Source: Ectothiorhodospiraceae bacterium 2226 (GTDB taxonomy: Bacteria; Pseudomonadota; Gammaproteobacteria; GCA-013348725). From it: a stretch of DNA of 64,000 nt. Location: NCBI GenBank assembly GCA_013348725.1, contig CP054689.1, positions 1,228,501 to 1,292,500 on the forward strand, read 5' to 3'. Numbering within the stretch: the first letter of the stretch is position 1; each line of letters starts with the position of its first letter. A program made the translations under genes and the position numbers. The notes below the pieces were generated by a model. That model made no database searches. It was not told the origin of the DNA and worked only from the letters and a program-made list of their open reading frames with translations. Shown one piece after another: positions 46,849 through 58,277 of the stretch.

Positions 46849-49800
46849 TTACGCCGCGTTCAGGAGGCTGTCCAGGAGCGTCGCGAGTTCCGCCGCCTTG
46901 GGTTTGACCAACCAGAACTTGCCCGCGTACTCGGGGAAGTTGTCCAGTATCTGCTGGCCCCAGGCGCTGCCGGTTTCGGCCACGAACTCGCGAATGATGC
47001 CCATGAGGTAGTTGCGGTACGCCTCCATGTTCTCGGGCGCGACGCGGTGGATATCGATCAGTTCGTGGTTGTAACGATCCACGAATCGGTTCTCGACATC
47101 CAGCACGTAGGCGAAGCCGCCGGTCATGCCGGCACCGAAGTTCACGCCGGTGGAGCCGAGCACGGTCACCACACCGCCGGTCATGTACTCGCAGCCGTGG
47201 TCACCCACGCCCTCCACCACCGCGCAGGCGCCGGAGTTGCGCACCGCGAAACGCTCACCGGCGAGCCCCGCGGCGAACAGCTTGCCGCCGGTCGCGCCGT
47301 ACAGGCAGGTGTTGCCGATGATGGTGGTCTCGTTGGACGCGAAGCGGCTCGCGCGCGGCGGATAGATGACCAGCTTGCCGCCGGCCATACCCTTGCCCAC
47401 GTAGTCGTTGGCGTCGCCCTCGAGGTACATGTGCAGACCGCCCGCGTTCCACACGCCGAAGCTCTGCCCCGCGGTGCCGGTCAGGCGCACCTCGATGGGG
47501 GCATCCTCCATGCCGAGGTTGCCGTAACGCAGCGCGATCTCGCCCGACAGGCGCGCACCGATGGAGCGGTGCACGTTCTCAACGTGGAAGGTGTAACTGC
47601 CGCCGCTGCGCGCCTCGATGGCGGGCAGGCACTCGTGCACCATGGTCTCGGCGAGCTCCCCTTTGTCGAAGGGCTCGTTGCGCGGCTCGGTGCAGAAACG
47701 CGGCTTGTCGGCCGGCACGCCCGCGTCGGAGACGATGGGCTCGAGCACCAGGCGGCGCTGCTTGGGCGTGTCGCCCTCGAGCAGCTCCAGCAGGTCGGTG
47801 CGGCCGATCAGCTCCTCCATGGTGCGCACGCCGAGGCTCGCCATGATCTCGCGCGTCTCCTCGGCGATGAACTTGAAGTAGTTCATCACCATCTCGGGCA
47901 GGCCGATGAAGTGCTCCATGCGCAGCACCTTGTCCTGGGTGGCCACGCCCGTCGCGCAGTTGTTCAGGTGGCAGATGCGCAAATACTTGCAGCCGAGCGC
48001 GATCATCGGCCCGGTGCCGAAGCCGAAGGACTCGGCACCGAGGATCGCGGCCTTCACCACGTCCAACCCCGTCTTCAGGCCGCCGTCGGTCTGCACGCGC
48101 ACCTTGTCGCGCAGGTCGTTCTTGCGCAGCGTCTGGTGGGTCTCGGTGAGGCCCAGCTCCCACGGGCTGCCGGCGTACTTCACGCTGGTCAGCGGCGAGG
48201 CGCCGGTGCCGCCGTCGTGGCCGGCGATGGTGATGAGGTCGGCGTAGGCCTTGGCGACGCCCGCCGCCACGGTGCCCACCCCCGCCTCGGCCACCAGCTT
48301 CACCGACACCAGCGCCTTGGGGTTCACCTGCTTCAAATCGAAGATGAGCTGCGCCAGGTCCTCGATGGAGTAGATGTCGTGGTGCGGCGGCGGCGAGATC
48401 AGCGCCACCCCGGGCTTGGCATAACGCAGCTTGGCGATCAGCGGATTGACCTTGTCGCCCGGCAGCTGGCCGCCCTCGCCGGGCTTGGCGCCCTGCGCGA
48501 TCTTGATCTGCAGCACCTCGGCGTTCACCAAATACGCGGGCGTCACGCCGAAGCGGCCCGAGGCGACCTGCTTGATCTTGGACATGCGCTCGGTGCCGTA
48601 GCGCTCGGGGTCTTCGCCGCCCTCGCCCGAATTCGAGCGCCCGCCGAGGCGGTTCATGGCGATGGCGAGCGCCTCGTGCGCCTCCGGCGAGAGCGCGCCG
48701 AGCGACATGCCCGCGCTGTCGAAGCGCTTGGTGATCGCCTCGAGGGGCTCGACCTCGTCCACCGCGATCGGCTGCACGTCCTTGCGCAGGCGCAGCATGT
48801 CGCGGAAGGCGAAGATCGGCCGCTCGTTCACCAAGCGGCTGTACTCGCGGAACCTCTCGATACTGCCCGTGCGACAGGCCTCGCGCAGCGCGGTGACCAC
48901 GTCGGGGTTGTAGGCGTGATACTCGCCGCCGTGCACGAACTTCAGCAGGCCGCCCTGTTCACGCTGCTTGCGCAGGTTCCAGGCGCGCTGGGCCAGCACC
49001 CGCTGATCGGCCTCGAGCTCGTCGAAGTGCGCGCCCGACAGGCGGTTGGTGGTGCCCTTGAAGCACAGCTCCACCACCTCCTCGTGCAAGCCGACCGACT
49101 CGAACAGCTGGGCGCCGCGGTAGCTCGCGATGGTCGAGATGCCCATCTTGGAGATGATCTTGTAGAGACCCTTGTTGATCGCCTTGCGGTAGTTACTCTC
49201 CAGGCGCAGCGCCGCCTGTGCCTGGGCGTCCTCGTGCGTGGCGATTTCCAGGGGCATGGCGATCTCGCGCGTGCGCAGCATGTGACGCAGCGACTCGTAC
49301 GCGAGGTAGGGGTAGACCGCGGTGGCGCCGTAACCGATCAGCACCGCGAAGTGGTGCGAATCGCGCGCGCTGCCGGTCTCCACGATGATATTGGCATCGC
49401 AGCGCAGGCCCTCGCGGATCAGGCGGTGATGCACCGCGCCCACCGCCAGCAGCGCGTGCACCGGCAGCTTGCCGGGCGTGATCGCGCGGTCGGACAGCAC
49501 GATCACCACCTTGCCGGCGCGCACCGCGGCCACCGCCTGCTCGCAGACGGCTCCTACCGCGGCGCGCAGGCGGGAGGGCTCGCCCTCGGCCGCGGGGGTG
49601 TAGTTGAGGTCGATGCGCTCGTGCGCATAGTCCGCCTCGTCGAGCGCGAGCAGCTGTTCGAACTTGTGGGTGGACAGCACCGGCGAGTCCACCAGCAGAC
49701 GCGCGGCGTGCTCGGGCGTCTCCTCGAACAGATTCTTCTCGCGGCCCAGGCAGGTCTCCAGCGACATCACGATCTGCTCGCGCAGCGGGTCGATGGGCGG

Positions 49801-51363
49801 GTTGGTGACCTGCGCGAACTGCTGGCGGAAGTAGTCGTACAAGGAGCGCTGCTGACGCGACAGCACGGCGACCGGGGTGTCATCACCCATGGAGCCGACC
49901 GCCTCCTGGCCGGCCTCGGCCAGCACGCGCAGCACCTGGTCGCGCTCCTCGAAGCTCACCTGGAACTGCTTCTCGTAGGCGAGCAGGGTGTCGTCGTCGA
50001 ACGCGGGCGCGCGCGGGGGTTCATCCAGGATGGCATCGAGCCGGCGCGCGTGTTTGTTGAGCCACTCGCGGTAGGGTCGGCGCTCCTTGAGACGCTGATC
50101 GATGTCCTCGGGCAGCAGCAACTCGCCGGTGTCGGTATCGACCGCGATCATCTGGCCGGGCTTCAGGCGGCCCTTGGCCACCACGTCCTCGGGCTGATAC
50201 GGATACACGCCGATCTCGGAGGCCAGCGTGATGTGGCGGTCCTGGGTGATCACGTAGCGGGCGGGCCGCAGGCCGTTGCGGTCCATGCTGCAGGCCGCGT
50301 AGCGCCCGTCGGTCATCACGATGCCGGCCGGGCCGTCCCACGGCTCCATGTGCATGGAGTTATATTCGTAGAACGCGCGCAGGTTCGAGTCCATGGTCTC
50401 GATGTTCTGCCACGCCGGCGGCACCAGCAGGCGCATGGCGCGGAAGATGTCCATGCCGCCGGCGAGCAGCGCCTCCAGCATGTTGTCGAGGCTGTTCGAG
50501 TCGGAGCCGGTCATGGACACCAGCGGGCGCACATCTTCCATGTTCGGGATGAGCGGCGTCTGGAACTTGTAGCCGCGCGCCATCGACCAGTTGCGGTTGC
50601 CCTGCACGGTGTTGATCTCACCGTTGTGCGCCAGGAAGCGGAACGGCTGCGCGAGGCGCCACTGCGGCCAGGTGTTGGTGGAGAAGCGCTGGTGGAACAC
50701 GCACAGCGCGGACTCCAGACGCGGATCGTTCAGGTCCTGGTAGAACAGCGGCAGGTTGGCCGGCATCACCAAGCCCTTGTACGCCAGCACGCGGCTGGAC
50801 AGGCTGGGCACGTAGAAGGTGGGATCGTCCGCCTCCAGGGCCTTCTCGGCGCGGCGGCGGGCAATATAAAGGTGGCGCTCGAAGGCGTCGCCGTCCATGT
50901 CGGCCGGCGCGTTCACGAACACGTGCTCGATGACCGGCAGGCTCTTGAGCGCCTCGGCACCGCAAGCGGCGGGGTCGGTCGGCAGCGGGCGCCAGCCGAG
51001 CACCTCGAGTCCTTCGCGGGCGAGTTCGCCCGCGAGCGTGTCGCGCGCACGCTGCGCCAGCGCGGCGTCCTGGTTCAGGAACACCGCGCCCGCGGCGAAG
51101 TTCTCGCCGAGGCGCCAGCCCTGGTCCTCGGCCACCGCGCGCAAGAAGGCGTCGGGGCGCTTCATCAGCAGTCCGCAGCCGTCGCCGGTCTTGCGGTCGG
51201 CCGCCACCGCGCCGCGATGCGTCAGGCGGGCCAGCGAGTCGATGGCGGTCTGCACGAGCCAATGACTCGGCGTGCCGTCCATCTGCGCGATGAGGCCGAA
51301 GCCGCAGTTATCCTTTTCGAAGGCGGGCTGGTACAACCCGGCGGGGGTCTGTCGTTCAGTCAC
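46849..51363 (-). CDS. gltB: Glutamate synthase large subunit
   Basis: About 1504 residues. The N-terminal glutaminase begins at the nucleophile cysteine in [10 protein letters not shown], released from a short propeptide; [29 protein letters not shown] follows. The central domain is next, then the FMN barrel ([30 protein letters not shown], with the cysteines of the 3Fe-4S cluster near 1100), and the C-terminal beta helix. It makes two glutamates from glutamine and 2-oxoglutarate. Start taken as GTG 51363, which gives the usual N-terminus; ATG 51390 is possible. Confidence 0.96.
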   Translation of the reverse strand: MTERQTPAGLYQPAFEKDNCGFGLIAQMDGTPSHWLVQTAIDSLARLTHRGAVAADRKTGDGCGLLMKRPDAFLRAVAEDQGWRLGENFAAGAVFLNQDAALAQRARDTLAGELAREGLEVLGWRPLPTDPAACGAEALKSLPVIEHVFVNAPADMDGDAFERHLYIARRRAEKALEADDPTFYVPSLSSRVLAYKGLVMPANLPLFYQDLNDPRLESALCVFHQRFSTNTWPQWRLAQPFRFLAHNGEINTVQGNRNWSMARGYKFQTPLIPNMEDVRPLVSMTGSDSNSLDNMLEALLAGGMDIFRAMRLLVPPAWQNIETMDSNLRAFYEYNSMHMEPWDGPAGIVMTDGRYAACSMDRNGLRPARYVITQDRHITLASEIGVYPYQPEDVVAKGRLKPGQMIAVDTDTGELLLPEDIDQRLKERRPYREWLNKHARRLDAILDEPPRAPAFDDDTLLAYEKQFQVSFEERDQVLRVLAEAGQEAVGSMGDDTPVAVLSRQQRSLYDYFRQQFAQVTNPPIDPLREQIVMSLETCLGREKNLFEETPEHAARLLVDSPVLSTHKFEQLLALDEADYAHERIDLNYTPAAEGEPSRLRAAVGAVCEQAVAAVRAGKVVIVLSDRAITPGKLPVHALLAVGAVHHRLIREGLRCDANIIVETGSARDSHHFAVLIGYGATAVYPYLAYESLRHMLRTREIAMPLEIATHEDAQAQAALRLESNYRKAINKGLYKIISKMGISTIASYRGAQLFESVGLHEEVVELCFKGTTNRLSGAHFDELEADQRVLAQRAWNLRKQREQGGLLKFVHGGEYHAYNPDVVTALREACRTGSIERFREYSRLVNERPIFAFRDMLRLRKDVQPIAVDEVEPLEAITKRFDSAGMSLGALSPEAHEALAIAMNRLGGRSNSGEGGEDPERYGTERMSKIKQVASGRFGVTPAYLVNAEVLQIKIAQGAKPGEGGQLPGDKVNPLIAKLRYAKPGVALISPPPHHDIYSIEDLAQLIFDLKQVNPKALVSVKLVAEAGVGTVAAGVAKAYADLITIAGHDGGTGASPLTSVKYAGSPWELGLTETHQTLRKNDLRDKVRVQTDGGLKTGLDVVKAAILGAESFGFGTGPMIALGCKYLRICHLNNCATGVATQDKVLRMEHFIGLPEMVMNYFKFIAEETREIMASLGVRTMEELIGRTDLLELLEGDTPKQRRLVLEPIVSDAGVPADKPRFCTEPRNEPFDKGELAETMVHECLPAIEARSGGSYTFHVENVHRSIGARLSGEIALRYGNLGMEDAPIEVRLTGTAGQSFGVWNAGGLHMYLEGDANDYVGKGMAGGKLVIYPPRASRFASNETTIIGNTCLYGATGGKLFAAGLAGERFAVRNSGACAVVEGVGDHGCEYMTGGVVTVLGSTGVNFGAGMTGGFAYVLDVENRFVDRYNHELIDIHRVAPENMEAYRNYLMGIIREFVAETGSAWGQQILDNFPEYAGKFWLVKPKAAELATLLDSLLNAA

Positions 51364-51551
51364 TTCTGCCGTAACCTTTCTGCCGTGCATGGGCGCTTGT
51401 CGGCTAGCGCGGGGCGAGCCGGCGCTCGCGTGCGTGCGTCGAGCGGGAGGGCCGAGCGAGCGGCCAAATGGTCAGGCAGTATACAGGCGCGAGGGAAGCG
51501 GGATCAACGCGCGGCACGCGGCCGCAGCAGCACCGTGGGGCAAACGCGAAC

Positions 51552-53549
51552 TCAGTCCAGCCGGACCGAACGCTGCACGCTGGCGAAGGTGCGTGGCCAG
51601 GGCCCTGCCTCACGCAGGGCGGCGGGCAGATCGGCGACCGCCGCGCGCGCCGCCTCGGCGCTGGGGTAGCTACCGTAGATCAACACATACCACGGCTGGT
51701 CGTCGCGCGCGGTGGTGAAGTAGGCGGCGTGACGCTCGATCCCCTCGCGGGCGATCAATTCGCGCACCGCCGCCTCGCTGCCCGACGCGGTGAGCTGCAG
51801 GGTGTAATGGGCCTGATCCTGCGCCCACAGCCAGACCATGCCGCGGCCGGCCGAGCCGACCGACGAGGCGGCCGGCTCGGAGCCTCCGGTGATCGCGCCC
51901 GCGTCGGGCGCGGGCTCCCCCGGCGCCGCGCCACCGGCCGAGGCGGACGTGGGGCGCGGGCCGGGGGATGGGCTCGAAGCGGACACCGCAACCACCTCGC
52001 CCTCTCCCTCCAAGCTCCCGATCCGACGCGGCCACGGCGGGATCTCCAACTGTGTCTGCAGGCGATCGCGCGCGGCCTCGGCCGCCGCGCGGTCGGCAAA
52101 CGCGCCGAACACCAGGGTGTACCATGGCGCACCGTCGCGCATCCCGGCGATCAACGCCGCCTCACCGTCTAGAGGCTGGCGCGCCGCATAGGCACGCAGC
52201 GCCTCCGACCGACCGCCGGCGGCGAGCTGGAGCGTGTAATGCTCGGGGTCGCGTTCGGCGAGCCAACCGCCCGCGGCGCGCATCGGCCGCTCCGCGACGG
52301 CCGACGCGGGGTCAGGATCCGTGGCTGCTGGTTCGGGCTGGGCAGCGGCCGCGTGGCCCGGCGCGGCCACCGTCGGCTGCGCCGGACGCGGTTGCGCCGG
52401 CGCGTCGGCCCGTGGCGGCAGCGGCAACTCCTGCACGATGGGCGGCCCGGCCGGGGCGCGGCGCGGCGCAGCCTCGGGCACCGCCGGTGCCACGCGCGCC
52501 TCGGGCCGCTCGGGCGTGGTCGCGTCGGGCGCCCGGGCGACCGGCACGGCCGGCTCTTCGACCGCCCCTCGGGGGAGAATCAGGACGACGGCGACGAGGA
52601 TGGCGAATGTGATGGCCGCCCCGACGCCGACGCTCGCCCGCGCGTGCAACCACGCCTTCGCCGCGGAAAGATCAATCGCAGCGCGCACGGTAGACGCCGA
52701 CTGCACCGCCGTCCCGACGGGCGCTACGTCGCGCGCCCCGCCAGGACTCCTAGCACCGCGTAGCGCACCGACCGGCAGACGGTCACGCCACGCCCGCACG
52801 CGCGCCAGCACGAGCGCGCCGGCATCGCGCAGGCGGTCGAGCCGGCCATACGGCTCAGCGCCTCCGCGGGCCACAATCTCGGCAAGCTCGCGTTCGATAT
52901 CGCCCGGGTTGCCCCCGGTCAGGTGATGCAGGCGCGCGATCTGCGCCCGATCGAAGACCGGCGGGTCGTCCAACACCTCCAGGCGGTGTTCGACATAGGC
53001 AGCGACCTGCGCCGGCGTGAAGGGCGCCAGGGTGAGGCGCTGGACGCAGATCGGCGGCAGCTCGAGATGCTCGTCGGCGAACAGCACGACGCGCACGGCC
53101 GGCGGCGGCTCCTCGTCGGCCTCGCGCCCGAACGCGAGCAGTACGGCGAGCGCCTCCGGCGGCAGACGGTCCGCATCGTCGACGACCAATACCGCCTGCT
53201 CGCCCATCCGAAAAAGCGCCGCTTCCAACGCCGCGCCGCTGACCGCCTCCGCCTCGCTCAAGACCAGCGTATGCGCAAGGTGCTGGAGCAGAAGCTCGGC
53301 GGTGAGGTCCGGCTCCGCCTGGAAGCAACACACCCGGCCGTGGGCACTGCAGCGCGTTGCAAGTTCGGCGGCCAACACGGACTTGCCACGTCCGGCGGGT
53401 GCCGCCACCAACAAGACCTGGGCGCTGTAGTCGACGAGGTGCTGGAGGATGTCGAGCAGGTGGCTCCGCCCCTGATCGAGGAAGGGCCGCGGCGACGGCG
53501 GCAGGGCCGCGCCCGCGAGTGCGCCGGAATGCGCCGGGTCCGTATTCAC
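51552..53549 (-). CDS. DamX-like ATPase with two SPOR domains
   Basis: A 665-residue protein. The N-terminal AAA-type ATPase has Walker A APAGRGKSVLAA near residue 50 and Walker B QAVLVVDDADRLP near 120. A transmembrane helix (AAITFAILVAVVLILP) is at about 310-326. A long alanine/proline linker leads to two SPOR domains: HYTLQLAAGGRSEALRAYA near 475 and HYTLQLTASGSEAAVRELI near 590. DamX of E. coli has one SPOR domain at the end. It binds septal peptidoglycan and takes part in cell division. The start GTG at 53549 overlaps the WGR gene stop (GTGA). It occupies the usual place between aroB and gltB. Confidence 0.88.
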   Translation of the reverse strand: MNTDPAHSGALAGAALPPSPRPFLDQGRSHLLDILQHLVDYSAQVLLVAAPAGRGKSVLAAELATRCSAHGRVCCFQAEPDLTAELLLQHLAHTLVLSEAEAVSGAALEAALFRMGEQAVLVVDDADRLPPEALAVLLAFGREADEEPPPAVRVVLFADEHLELPPICVQRLTLAPFTPAQVAAYVEHRLEVLDDPPVFDRAQIARLHHLTGGNPGDIERELAEIVARGGAEPYGRLDRLRDAGALVLARVRAWRDRLPVGALRGARSPGGARDVAPVGTAVQSASTVRAAIDLSAAKAWLHARASVGVGAAITFAILVAVVLILPRGAVEEPAVPVARAPDATTPERPEARVAPAVPEAAPRRAPAGPPIVQELPLPPRADAPAQPRPAQPTVAAPGHAAAAQPEPAATDPDPASAVAERPMRAAGGWLAERDPEHYTLQLAAGGRSEALRAYAARQPLDGEAALIAGMRDGAPWYTLVFGAFADRAAAEAARDRLQTQLEIPPWPRRIGSLEGEGEVVAVSASSPSPGPRPTSASAGGAAPGEPAPDAGAITGGSEPAASSVGSAGRGMVWLWAQDQAHYTLQLTASGSEAAVRELIAREGIERHAAYFTTARDDQPWYVLIYGSYPSAEAARAAVADLPAALREAGPWPRTFASVQRSVRLD

Positions 53550-53797
53550 TGGCGACCTACGCCTTCGACGAACATCACCCGATAACCCCGCGCGATCTGG
53601 GCGTCGCGCGCCCGGACGAGGGCCGCCTCGGCCGCATCGAAGCTCGGGTAATGCACGCGCTTGATGCGGCGCGCACCGTTCGGGGCACCTGCCTCCTGGA
53701 TCAAGGTCCAACCCTCCAGCAGGTCCTGCTGAAGCATGAGCTGGCAAAAACGGGGCGGACCCTCGGCCGTCGGCGGCGTTTGCATGTAGATGCGCAT
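53546..53797 (-). CDS. Small WGR-like protein
   Basis: An 83-residue protein: RFCQLMLQQDLLEGWTLIQEAGAPNGARRIKRVHYPSFDAAEAALVRARDAQIARGYRVMF. It fits the WGR pattern, a small fold of unclear function, although the W-G-R motif itself is altered (GARR). Its stop overlaps the DamX-like start and it is 41 bases after aroB, so it belongs to the operon. I know of no function for such a gene in this cluster. Confidence 0.65.
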   Translation of the reverse strand: MRIYMQTPPTAEGPPRFCQLMLQQDLLEGWTLIQEAGAPNGARRIKRVHYPSFDAAEAALVRARDAQIARGYRVMFVEGVGRQ

Positions 53798-53838
53798 GGT
53801 TCAGCAGCGTACAGCAGACGGGCGAATGAGTGGGCGCC

Positions 53839-54924
53839 TCACGCCAATGCGCGGTGCGCGACCACCGTCTCGCAGATCAGATCCGGTGCGACGCCATCGG
53901 CGATCACCGCCTCGCCGATGCCCTTCAACAACACCAAGCGCAGACGGGCGTCCTGAACCTTCTTGTCGACCGCCATCAACTCGGCGAAACGGCCGCAATC
54001 GAGTTGCGCCGGCGCGCGGGTGGGCAGCTGGGCCCGGTCGATGAGGTTCTCCACACGGTGTATATCGTTCGCGTTGAGCCAGCCCAGCCGACCGGACAGA
54101 TCGGCCGCCATCAGCATCCCCGTGGCCACTGCCTCGCCGTGCAGCCAGGCGCCGTAACCGACCCCGGTCTCGATCGCGTGACCGAAGGTATGGCCGAGAT
54201 TGAGCAAGGCGCGTTGGCCCGCCTCGCGCTCGTCGGCCGCTACCACTTCCGCCTTGTTGCGGCAGGAGCGCTCGATGGCGTACGCGAGCGCCTCGTGGTC
54301 GCGCGCGAGCAGGCGCGCCATGTTCTCCTCCAGCCACGTGAAGAACTCGGGGTCGCGGATCAGTCCGTACTTGATGACCTCGGCGATGCCGGCGGCCAAT
54401 TCGCGCTGATCGAGGGTACGCAGGGTCTCCGTGTCGATCAGCACGCAGTTCGGTTGGTGGAAGGCGCCGATCATGTTCTTGCCGAGCGGATGATTCACGC
54501 CGGTCTTGCCGCCCACCGAGGAATCGACCTGAGCGAGCAAGGTGGTCGGGATCTGCACGAAGGCGACGCCGCGCTGATAACAGGCCGCCGCGAAACCCGC
54601 CATGTCGCCGATCACTCCCCCGCCGAGCGCGACGATAGTGCAACGCCGGTCGAGGCGGTTCTCCAGCAGGGTATCGAAAATCGTGGTGACGGTGTCCAGC
54701 GTCTTGTAGCGCTCACCGTCGGGCAGGATGCAGGTATGGCACTGGAAGCCGTCGAGCAAACGCAGAGCGGCATCGAGGTAAAGGGGGGCAACGGTCTCGT
54801 TGGTGACCACCAGCACCTGGCGGCCGGCGATGGCCGGCGCGATAAGGTCGCGGCGGGCCAACAGCCCCGGGCCGATGTGGATGGGGTAACTGCGCGCGCC
54901 GAGGTCTACCTGCAGTGTCTTCAT
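53839..54924 (-). CDS. aroB: 3-Dehydroquinate synthase
   Basis: A 361-residue enzyme of the shikimate pathway. It has NAD-binding [23 protein letters not shown] near residue 100, then [28 protein letters not shown], and zinc ligands in [12 protein letters not shown] near 250 with the glutamate before it. Start taken as ATG 54924 ([15 protein letters not shown]); ATG 54939 is also possible. It follows aroK by about 55 bases. Confidence 0.96.
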   Translation of the reverse strand: MKTLQVDLGARSYPIHIGPGLLARRDLIAPAIAGRQVLVVTNETVAPLYLDAALRLLDGFQCHTCILPDGERYKTLDTVTTIFDTLLENRLDRRCTIVALGGGVIGDMAGFAAACYQRGVAFVQIPTTLLAQVDSSVGGKTGVNHPLGKNMIGAFHQPNCVLIDTETLRTLDQRELAAGIAEVIKYGLIRDPEFFTWLEENMARLLARDHEALAYAIERSCRNKAEVVAADEREAGQRALLNLGHTFGHAIETGVGYGAWLHGEAVATGMLMAADLSGRLGWLNANDIHRVENLIDRAQLPTRAPAQLDCGRFAELMAVDKKVQDARLRLVLLKGIGEAVIADGVAPDLICETVVAHRALA

Positions 54925-54978
54925 GAGCGAGTCGTTCATTGCGTAAGCGCCTGGACCGGCAGTATAGCCGACCATGGC

Positions 54979-55527
54979 CTACGACTTGGCGCTCAGGGCG
55001 GGATGGCCGAGGATCTCGGCGACCACATGACGGACCCCGCGCTTGTCCGTGGCCACCACGACATCGGCGATCTCCCGGTACAGGGGGTCGCGCTCCACCA
55101 TGAGCTGCTTCAGCTTGGCGCGCGGGTCCTGGGTCTGCAACAGCGGGCGGTTGCGGTCGCGCGAGGTGCGCCGCCAGAGCTGCTCCAGCGAGGCGCTCAG
55201 GTAGATCACCAAACCGCGTTCCGCCAGGTGGCGGCGGTTGGCCGGATCCAGGACCGCGCCGCCGCCCGTCGCCAACACCACGCCGCGTCGCTGCGTGAGT
55301 TCATCGATCACCGCCGCCTCGCGGCGCCGGAAACCCGCCTCACCCTCCACATCGAAGATCAGCGGGATGCTGGCACCCGTGCGCCGCTCGATCTCGTGGT
55401 CACTGTCCACGAACTCGAGCTGCAGCGCCTCGGCGAGACGCCGGCCGACCGTGGTCTTGCCGGCGCCCATGAGTCCGACCAGGAATATCCGTCGCGCCGA
55501 AGGCGCCTGCTGCGCGTCTGCCATCAT
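54979..55527 (-). CDS. aroK: Shikimate kinase
   Basis: A 182-residue P-loop kinase with Walker [12 protein letters not shown] near residue 20, the shikimate-binding [27 protein letters not shown] and [12 protein letters not shown]. It phosphorylates shikimate. ATG at 55527 or the next codon. It directly follows pilQ (gap about 70 bases), the conserved order in gammaproteobacteria. Confidence 0.95.
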   Translation of the reverse strand: MMADAQQAPSARRIFLVGLMGAGKTTVGRRLAEALQLEFVDSDHEIERRTGASIPLIFDVEGEAGFRRREAAVIDELTQRRGVVLATGGGAVLDPANRRHLAERGLVIYLSASLEQLWRRTSRDRNRPLLQTQDPRAKLKQLMVERDPLYREIADVVVATDKRGVRHVVAEILGHPALSAKS

Positions 55528-55596
55528 TCAGTTGCCTGGGAACGTCCCGGCGATTATACGGGCCGCCCGCTCGCGCGCGAGCCGGGCTGGCGCCGG

Positions 55597-57702
55597 TCAC
55601 TGGCCGCTAAGGCTTTCGCTCAGAATTTTCGGCGTCACGAACACGAGCAACTCAGACCGGTCATCCTGGTTGAACGTGTTGCGGAACAGGACACCGATCA
55701 GAGGGAGATCGCTGAAGAAGGGAACCCGACGGACACTGGTGGCCTTGGTCTGCTCGTAGATACCACCCAGCACCACCGTCTCGCCGTTGTCCACCAACAC
55801 CTGGGTCTGCACTTCCTGCTTGTTGATGGGCGGGTTGCCCTGCACGGCACTACCGAAGTCCGGGCTGTCCTTGTTGATCTGCAGGCTCATGATGATGCGG
55901 TCGTCGGGGGTGATCTGCGGCGTCACGGTCAGCGCCAGCAGGGCCTCCTTGAACTGCACCGTGGGCGGATTGTTGGCGGTGCCGGGCACGGTGAAGGGGA
56001 TTTCCACGCCCTGCTTAATGACCGCCTCACGCTGATTGGCGGTGATGACGCGCGGGCTGGATACGGTTTCCGAGCGTCCTTCGGCCTGCGCGGCGGACAG
56101 CTCGAGGTCGAGCAGGATGCCGCGGCGCAGATTGGCCACGGCAAGGCCGATGGTGCCGGCGCTGCCCGACAGGCTGGTCACCGGGAAGTTGACGTTGAGA
56201 CGATCCGGGGGAGTCGTGGCATCGATGCCGCTGCGACGGGCCGTATCGGCGCCGCCGATGTTGCCGCCGACACCCACTTGGTGGCTACCGGTGGTGCGGT
56301 CCCCCGACACCCCGAATTTCACGCCCAACTCCCGGCTGAAGTCGTTGCTGGCGAGCACCACGCGCGACTCGATCAGCACTTGGCGCACCGGCACGTCGAG
56401 CTGGGCGACGAGATTGCGCACCGCCTCGATGTGGTCGGGGGTGTCGAGCAGCAGGAGCTGGTTGGTGCGGGCATCGACCGCGATGTTACCGCGACCGGAC
56501 AACAAGGTATTCTGCTCGTTGCGCAGCAGCGACGCGATGTCCTGAGCGCGGGCGTAGTTGATCTGGATCGCCTCGTTCATCAGCGGCACCAGCTCGGACA
56601 TACCCTGCCGTGCCTCCAGTTCGGCCCGCTCGCGCGCGGCGATCTCCGCCGCGGGCGCGACCATCCACACATTGCCGTGCTGGCGCATGCCGAGGCCGCG
56701 GCTGTTGAGAATGATGTCCATGGCCTGATCCCACGGCACGTTCTGTAGGCGCAGCGTGAGACTGCCGGAGACGCTGTCGGTGGTCACGAGGTTCACGTCG
56801 TTGAAATCCGCCAGCACCTGCAGCAGGGCGCGCACCTCGATGTCCTGGAAGTTGAGCGACAGGCGCTCCCCAGTGTACTTGGGCTGCCCCACGACGCCGT
56901 CCTGCGAGGGCCCGCTCGGCAGCACCTTCACCGCCAGCGTGAAGCGGTCCTCGACCTGGTAGGCACCGTACTCGAAGGGCCCGTCGGGCGTGACCACCAT
57001 GCGCACGTTGTTGCCTTGGGCGTAGGTGTCGATGGACTTCACGGGCGTGGCGAAGTCCGCCACATCCAGGCTGCGCTCGAGTTCCTGCGGCAGGGTGGCA
57101 TTCTGAAATTCGGCCACCAGGCGGTTACCGGTGCGCTGCACGTCCACCGCCATGTTCGGGTCGCCCAGGCGCACCACGACCAGGCCCTCGCCCGCGTCGC
57201 CGCGGCGGAAATCAATGTCGTTCACCCGCACCTCGCGCCGAGCCGTGGCCGGCACCCCGGCGCCGCCCCCGGCGGCCTCCAGCACCAGATAGAGTTGATT
57301 GCCCTCGGTACGCGTCTCGAAGGGGACGAGGCGGGCGAGGTTGAGCACCACGCGGGTGCGCCCGCCCGCCTCGACCACCGTCATGCTGCGCGCCGCCCCG
57401 GTGCCGATGGTGCGGCTACGCGTGGCCAGCGCATTGCGCGTGCCCGGCAGGTCCAGCGCGAGGCGGGCCGGGTTGTCGATGGTAAAGGTGTTGGGCGATG
57501 GCGCGGGGCCGCTCATGGTGAACTTCAGTTCGACGCGATTGCCGGGCAGCGCCGCGACGCTGACGTCCTGCAGCGCCACCTCGTCGGCGGCGATGGCCGT
57601 CCCGCCGGCAAGCAGCACGCCCGACAGCAGGACCAGCAGGCCGACCACGGTGTGGCGCGCGCATCCCGTCAGGATGGTCGAGGAAAAGCTTCGGACGCTC
57701 AT
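55597..57702 (-). CDS. pilQ: Type IV pilus secretin
   Basis: About 701 residues. The signal peptide ends in GTAIA. AMIN domains for peptidoglycan binding (EVALQDVSVAALPGNRVELKF and a second one near 190) come next, then the STN domain near 300 (LSLNFQDIEVRALLQVLADFNDVNLVTTDSVSG), a secretin N0/N1 part, and the outer-membrane gate with VASPRVITANQREA-like SSPRVITANQREAVIKQGVEIPF. Its end is LLVFVTPKILSE. It forms the outer-membrane pore for the pilus. ATG 57702 with AGGGG six bases upstream is preferred over 57726, which overlaps the pilP stop. Confidence 0.95.
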   Translation of the reverse strand: MSVRSFSSTILTGCARHTVVGLLVLLSGVLLAGGTAIAADEVALQDVSVAALPGNRVELKFTMSGPAPSPNTFTIDNPARLALDLPGTRNALATRSRTIGTGAARSMTVVEAGGRTRVVLNLARLVPFETRTEGNQLYLVLEAAGGGAGVPATARREVRVNDIDFRRGDAGEGLVVVRLGDPNMAVDVQRTGNRLVAEFQNATLPQELERSLDVADFATPVKSIDTYAQGNNVRMVVTPDGPFEYGAYQVEDRFTLAVKVLPSGPSQDGVVGQPKYTGERLSLNFQDIEVRALLQVLADFNDVNLVTTDSVSGSLTLRLQNVPWDQAMDIILNSRGLGMRQHGNVWMVAPAAEIAARERAELEARQGMSELVPLMNEAIQINYARAQDIASLLRNEQNTLLSGRGNIAVDARTNQLLLLDTPDHIEAVRNLVAQLDVPVRQVLIESRVVLASNDFSRELGVKFGVSGDRTTGSHQVGVGGNIGGADTARRSGIDATTPPDRLNVNFPVTSLSGSAGTIGLAVANLRRGILLDLELSAAQAEGRSETVSSPRVITANQREAVIKQGVEIPFTVPGTANNPPTVQFKEALLALTVTPQITPDDRIIMSLQINKDSPDFGSAVQGNPPINKQEVQTQVLVDNGETVVLGGIYEQTKATSVRRVPFFSDLPLIGVLFRNTFNQDDRSELLVFVTPKILSESLSGQ

Positions 57703-57722
57703 CGTGTGCCCCTTGGTTTGTG

Positions 57723-58262
57723 TCATTCGCTCAGCACCAGGCTGGCTTCGCGCTCGAGCCAGCTACCGGTGCCGGTGGGTACGAGTTCGGTCAGGTGCAG
57801 GCTGCGCTCGGTGATGTTGTGGATGCGACCGTCGTTCTGTCCGATGTAGTTGCCGCGGCGCACGCGGTGCACCCGACCGTCGGGGGCCCGCACGATAGCC
57901 CAGTGCGCATCGTCCCGCTGGACGCTGCCCACGAACCTTAGGGCGTCGAGCGGCACCTCTTCCAGCACCTCGCGCGTGCGGTTCGGATCCGGCCGCACGC
58001 CATTGTCGTCCGGCGCTGCCTGAGCACGTGCCACCACGGGCCTGAACGGGTCCCGCAGGTCCTCGGCGCCGTAGTGGTGGGTCACGTAAGGCTGGATCTC
58101 CGGTAGCGGGTCCACGCGCCCCTGCTGCTTGGCCTTGTACGCGTTCATGTACTGCACCAGGTCCTCGTGCTGCTGCTGCGCGCAGCCGGCGAGCCCGCCA
58201 AGCAGCAGGCCGCCTAGCAGCACTGCCAGGATGCGGTAATGTCCGTTTCGCGTTTCGCTCAT
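57723..58262 (-). CDS. pilP: Type IV pilus lipoprotein PilP
   Basis: A 179-residue lipoprotein: signal peptide with lipobox LAGC, then a charged linker and the PilP beta domain (RDPFRPVVARAQ, LDALRFVGSVQRDDAHWAIVRAPDGRVHRVRRGNYIGQNDGRI). It links PilO/PilN in the inner membrane to the PilQ secretin. ATG 58262 follows GGAG; a GTG 12 bases earlier is possible. Its stop overlaps a pilQ in-frame ATG. Confidence 0.93.
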   Translation of the reverse strand: MSETRNGHYRILAVLLGGLLLGGLAGCAQQQHEDLVQYMNAYKAKQQGRVDPLPEIQPYVTHHYGAEDLRDPFRPVVARAQAAPDDNGVRPDPNRTREVLEEVPLDALRFVGSVQRDDAHWAIVRAPDGRVHRVRRGNYIGQNDGRIHNITERSLHLTELVPTGTGSWLEREASLVLSE

Positions 58263-58277
58263 CTCGATCTCCACGCG

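Noticed and set aside
53830-56748. A plus-strand open frame of about 970 codons
   Set aside because: Antisense to aroB, aroK and pilQ and crosses their gene boundaries.
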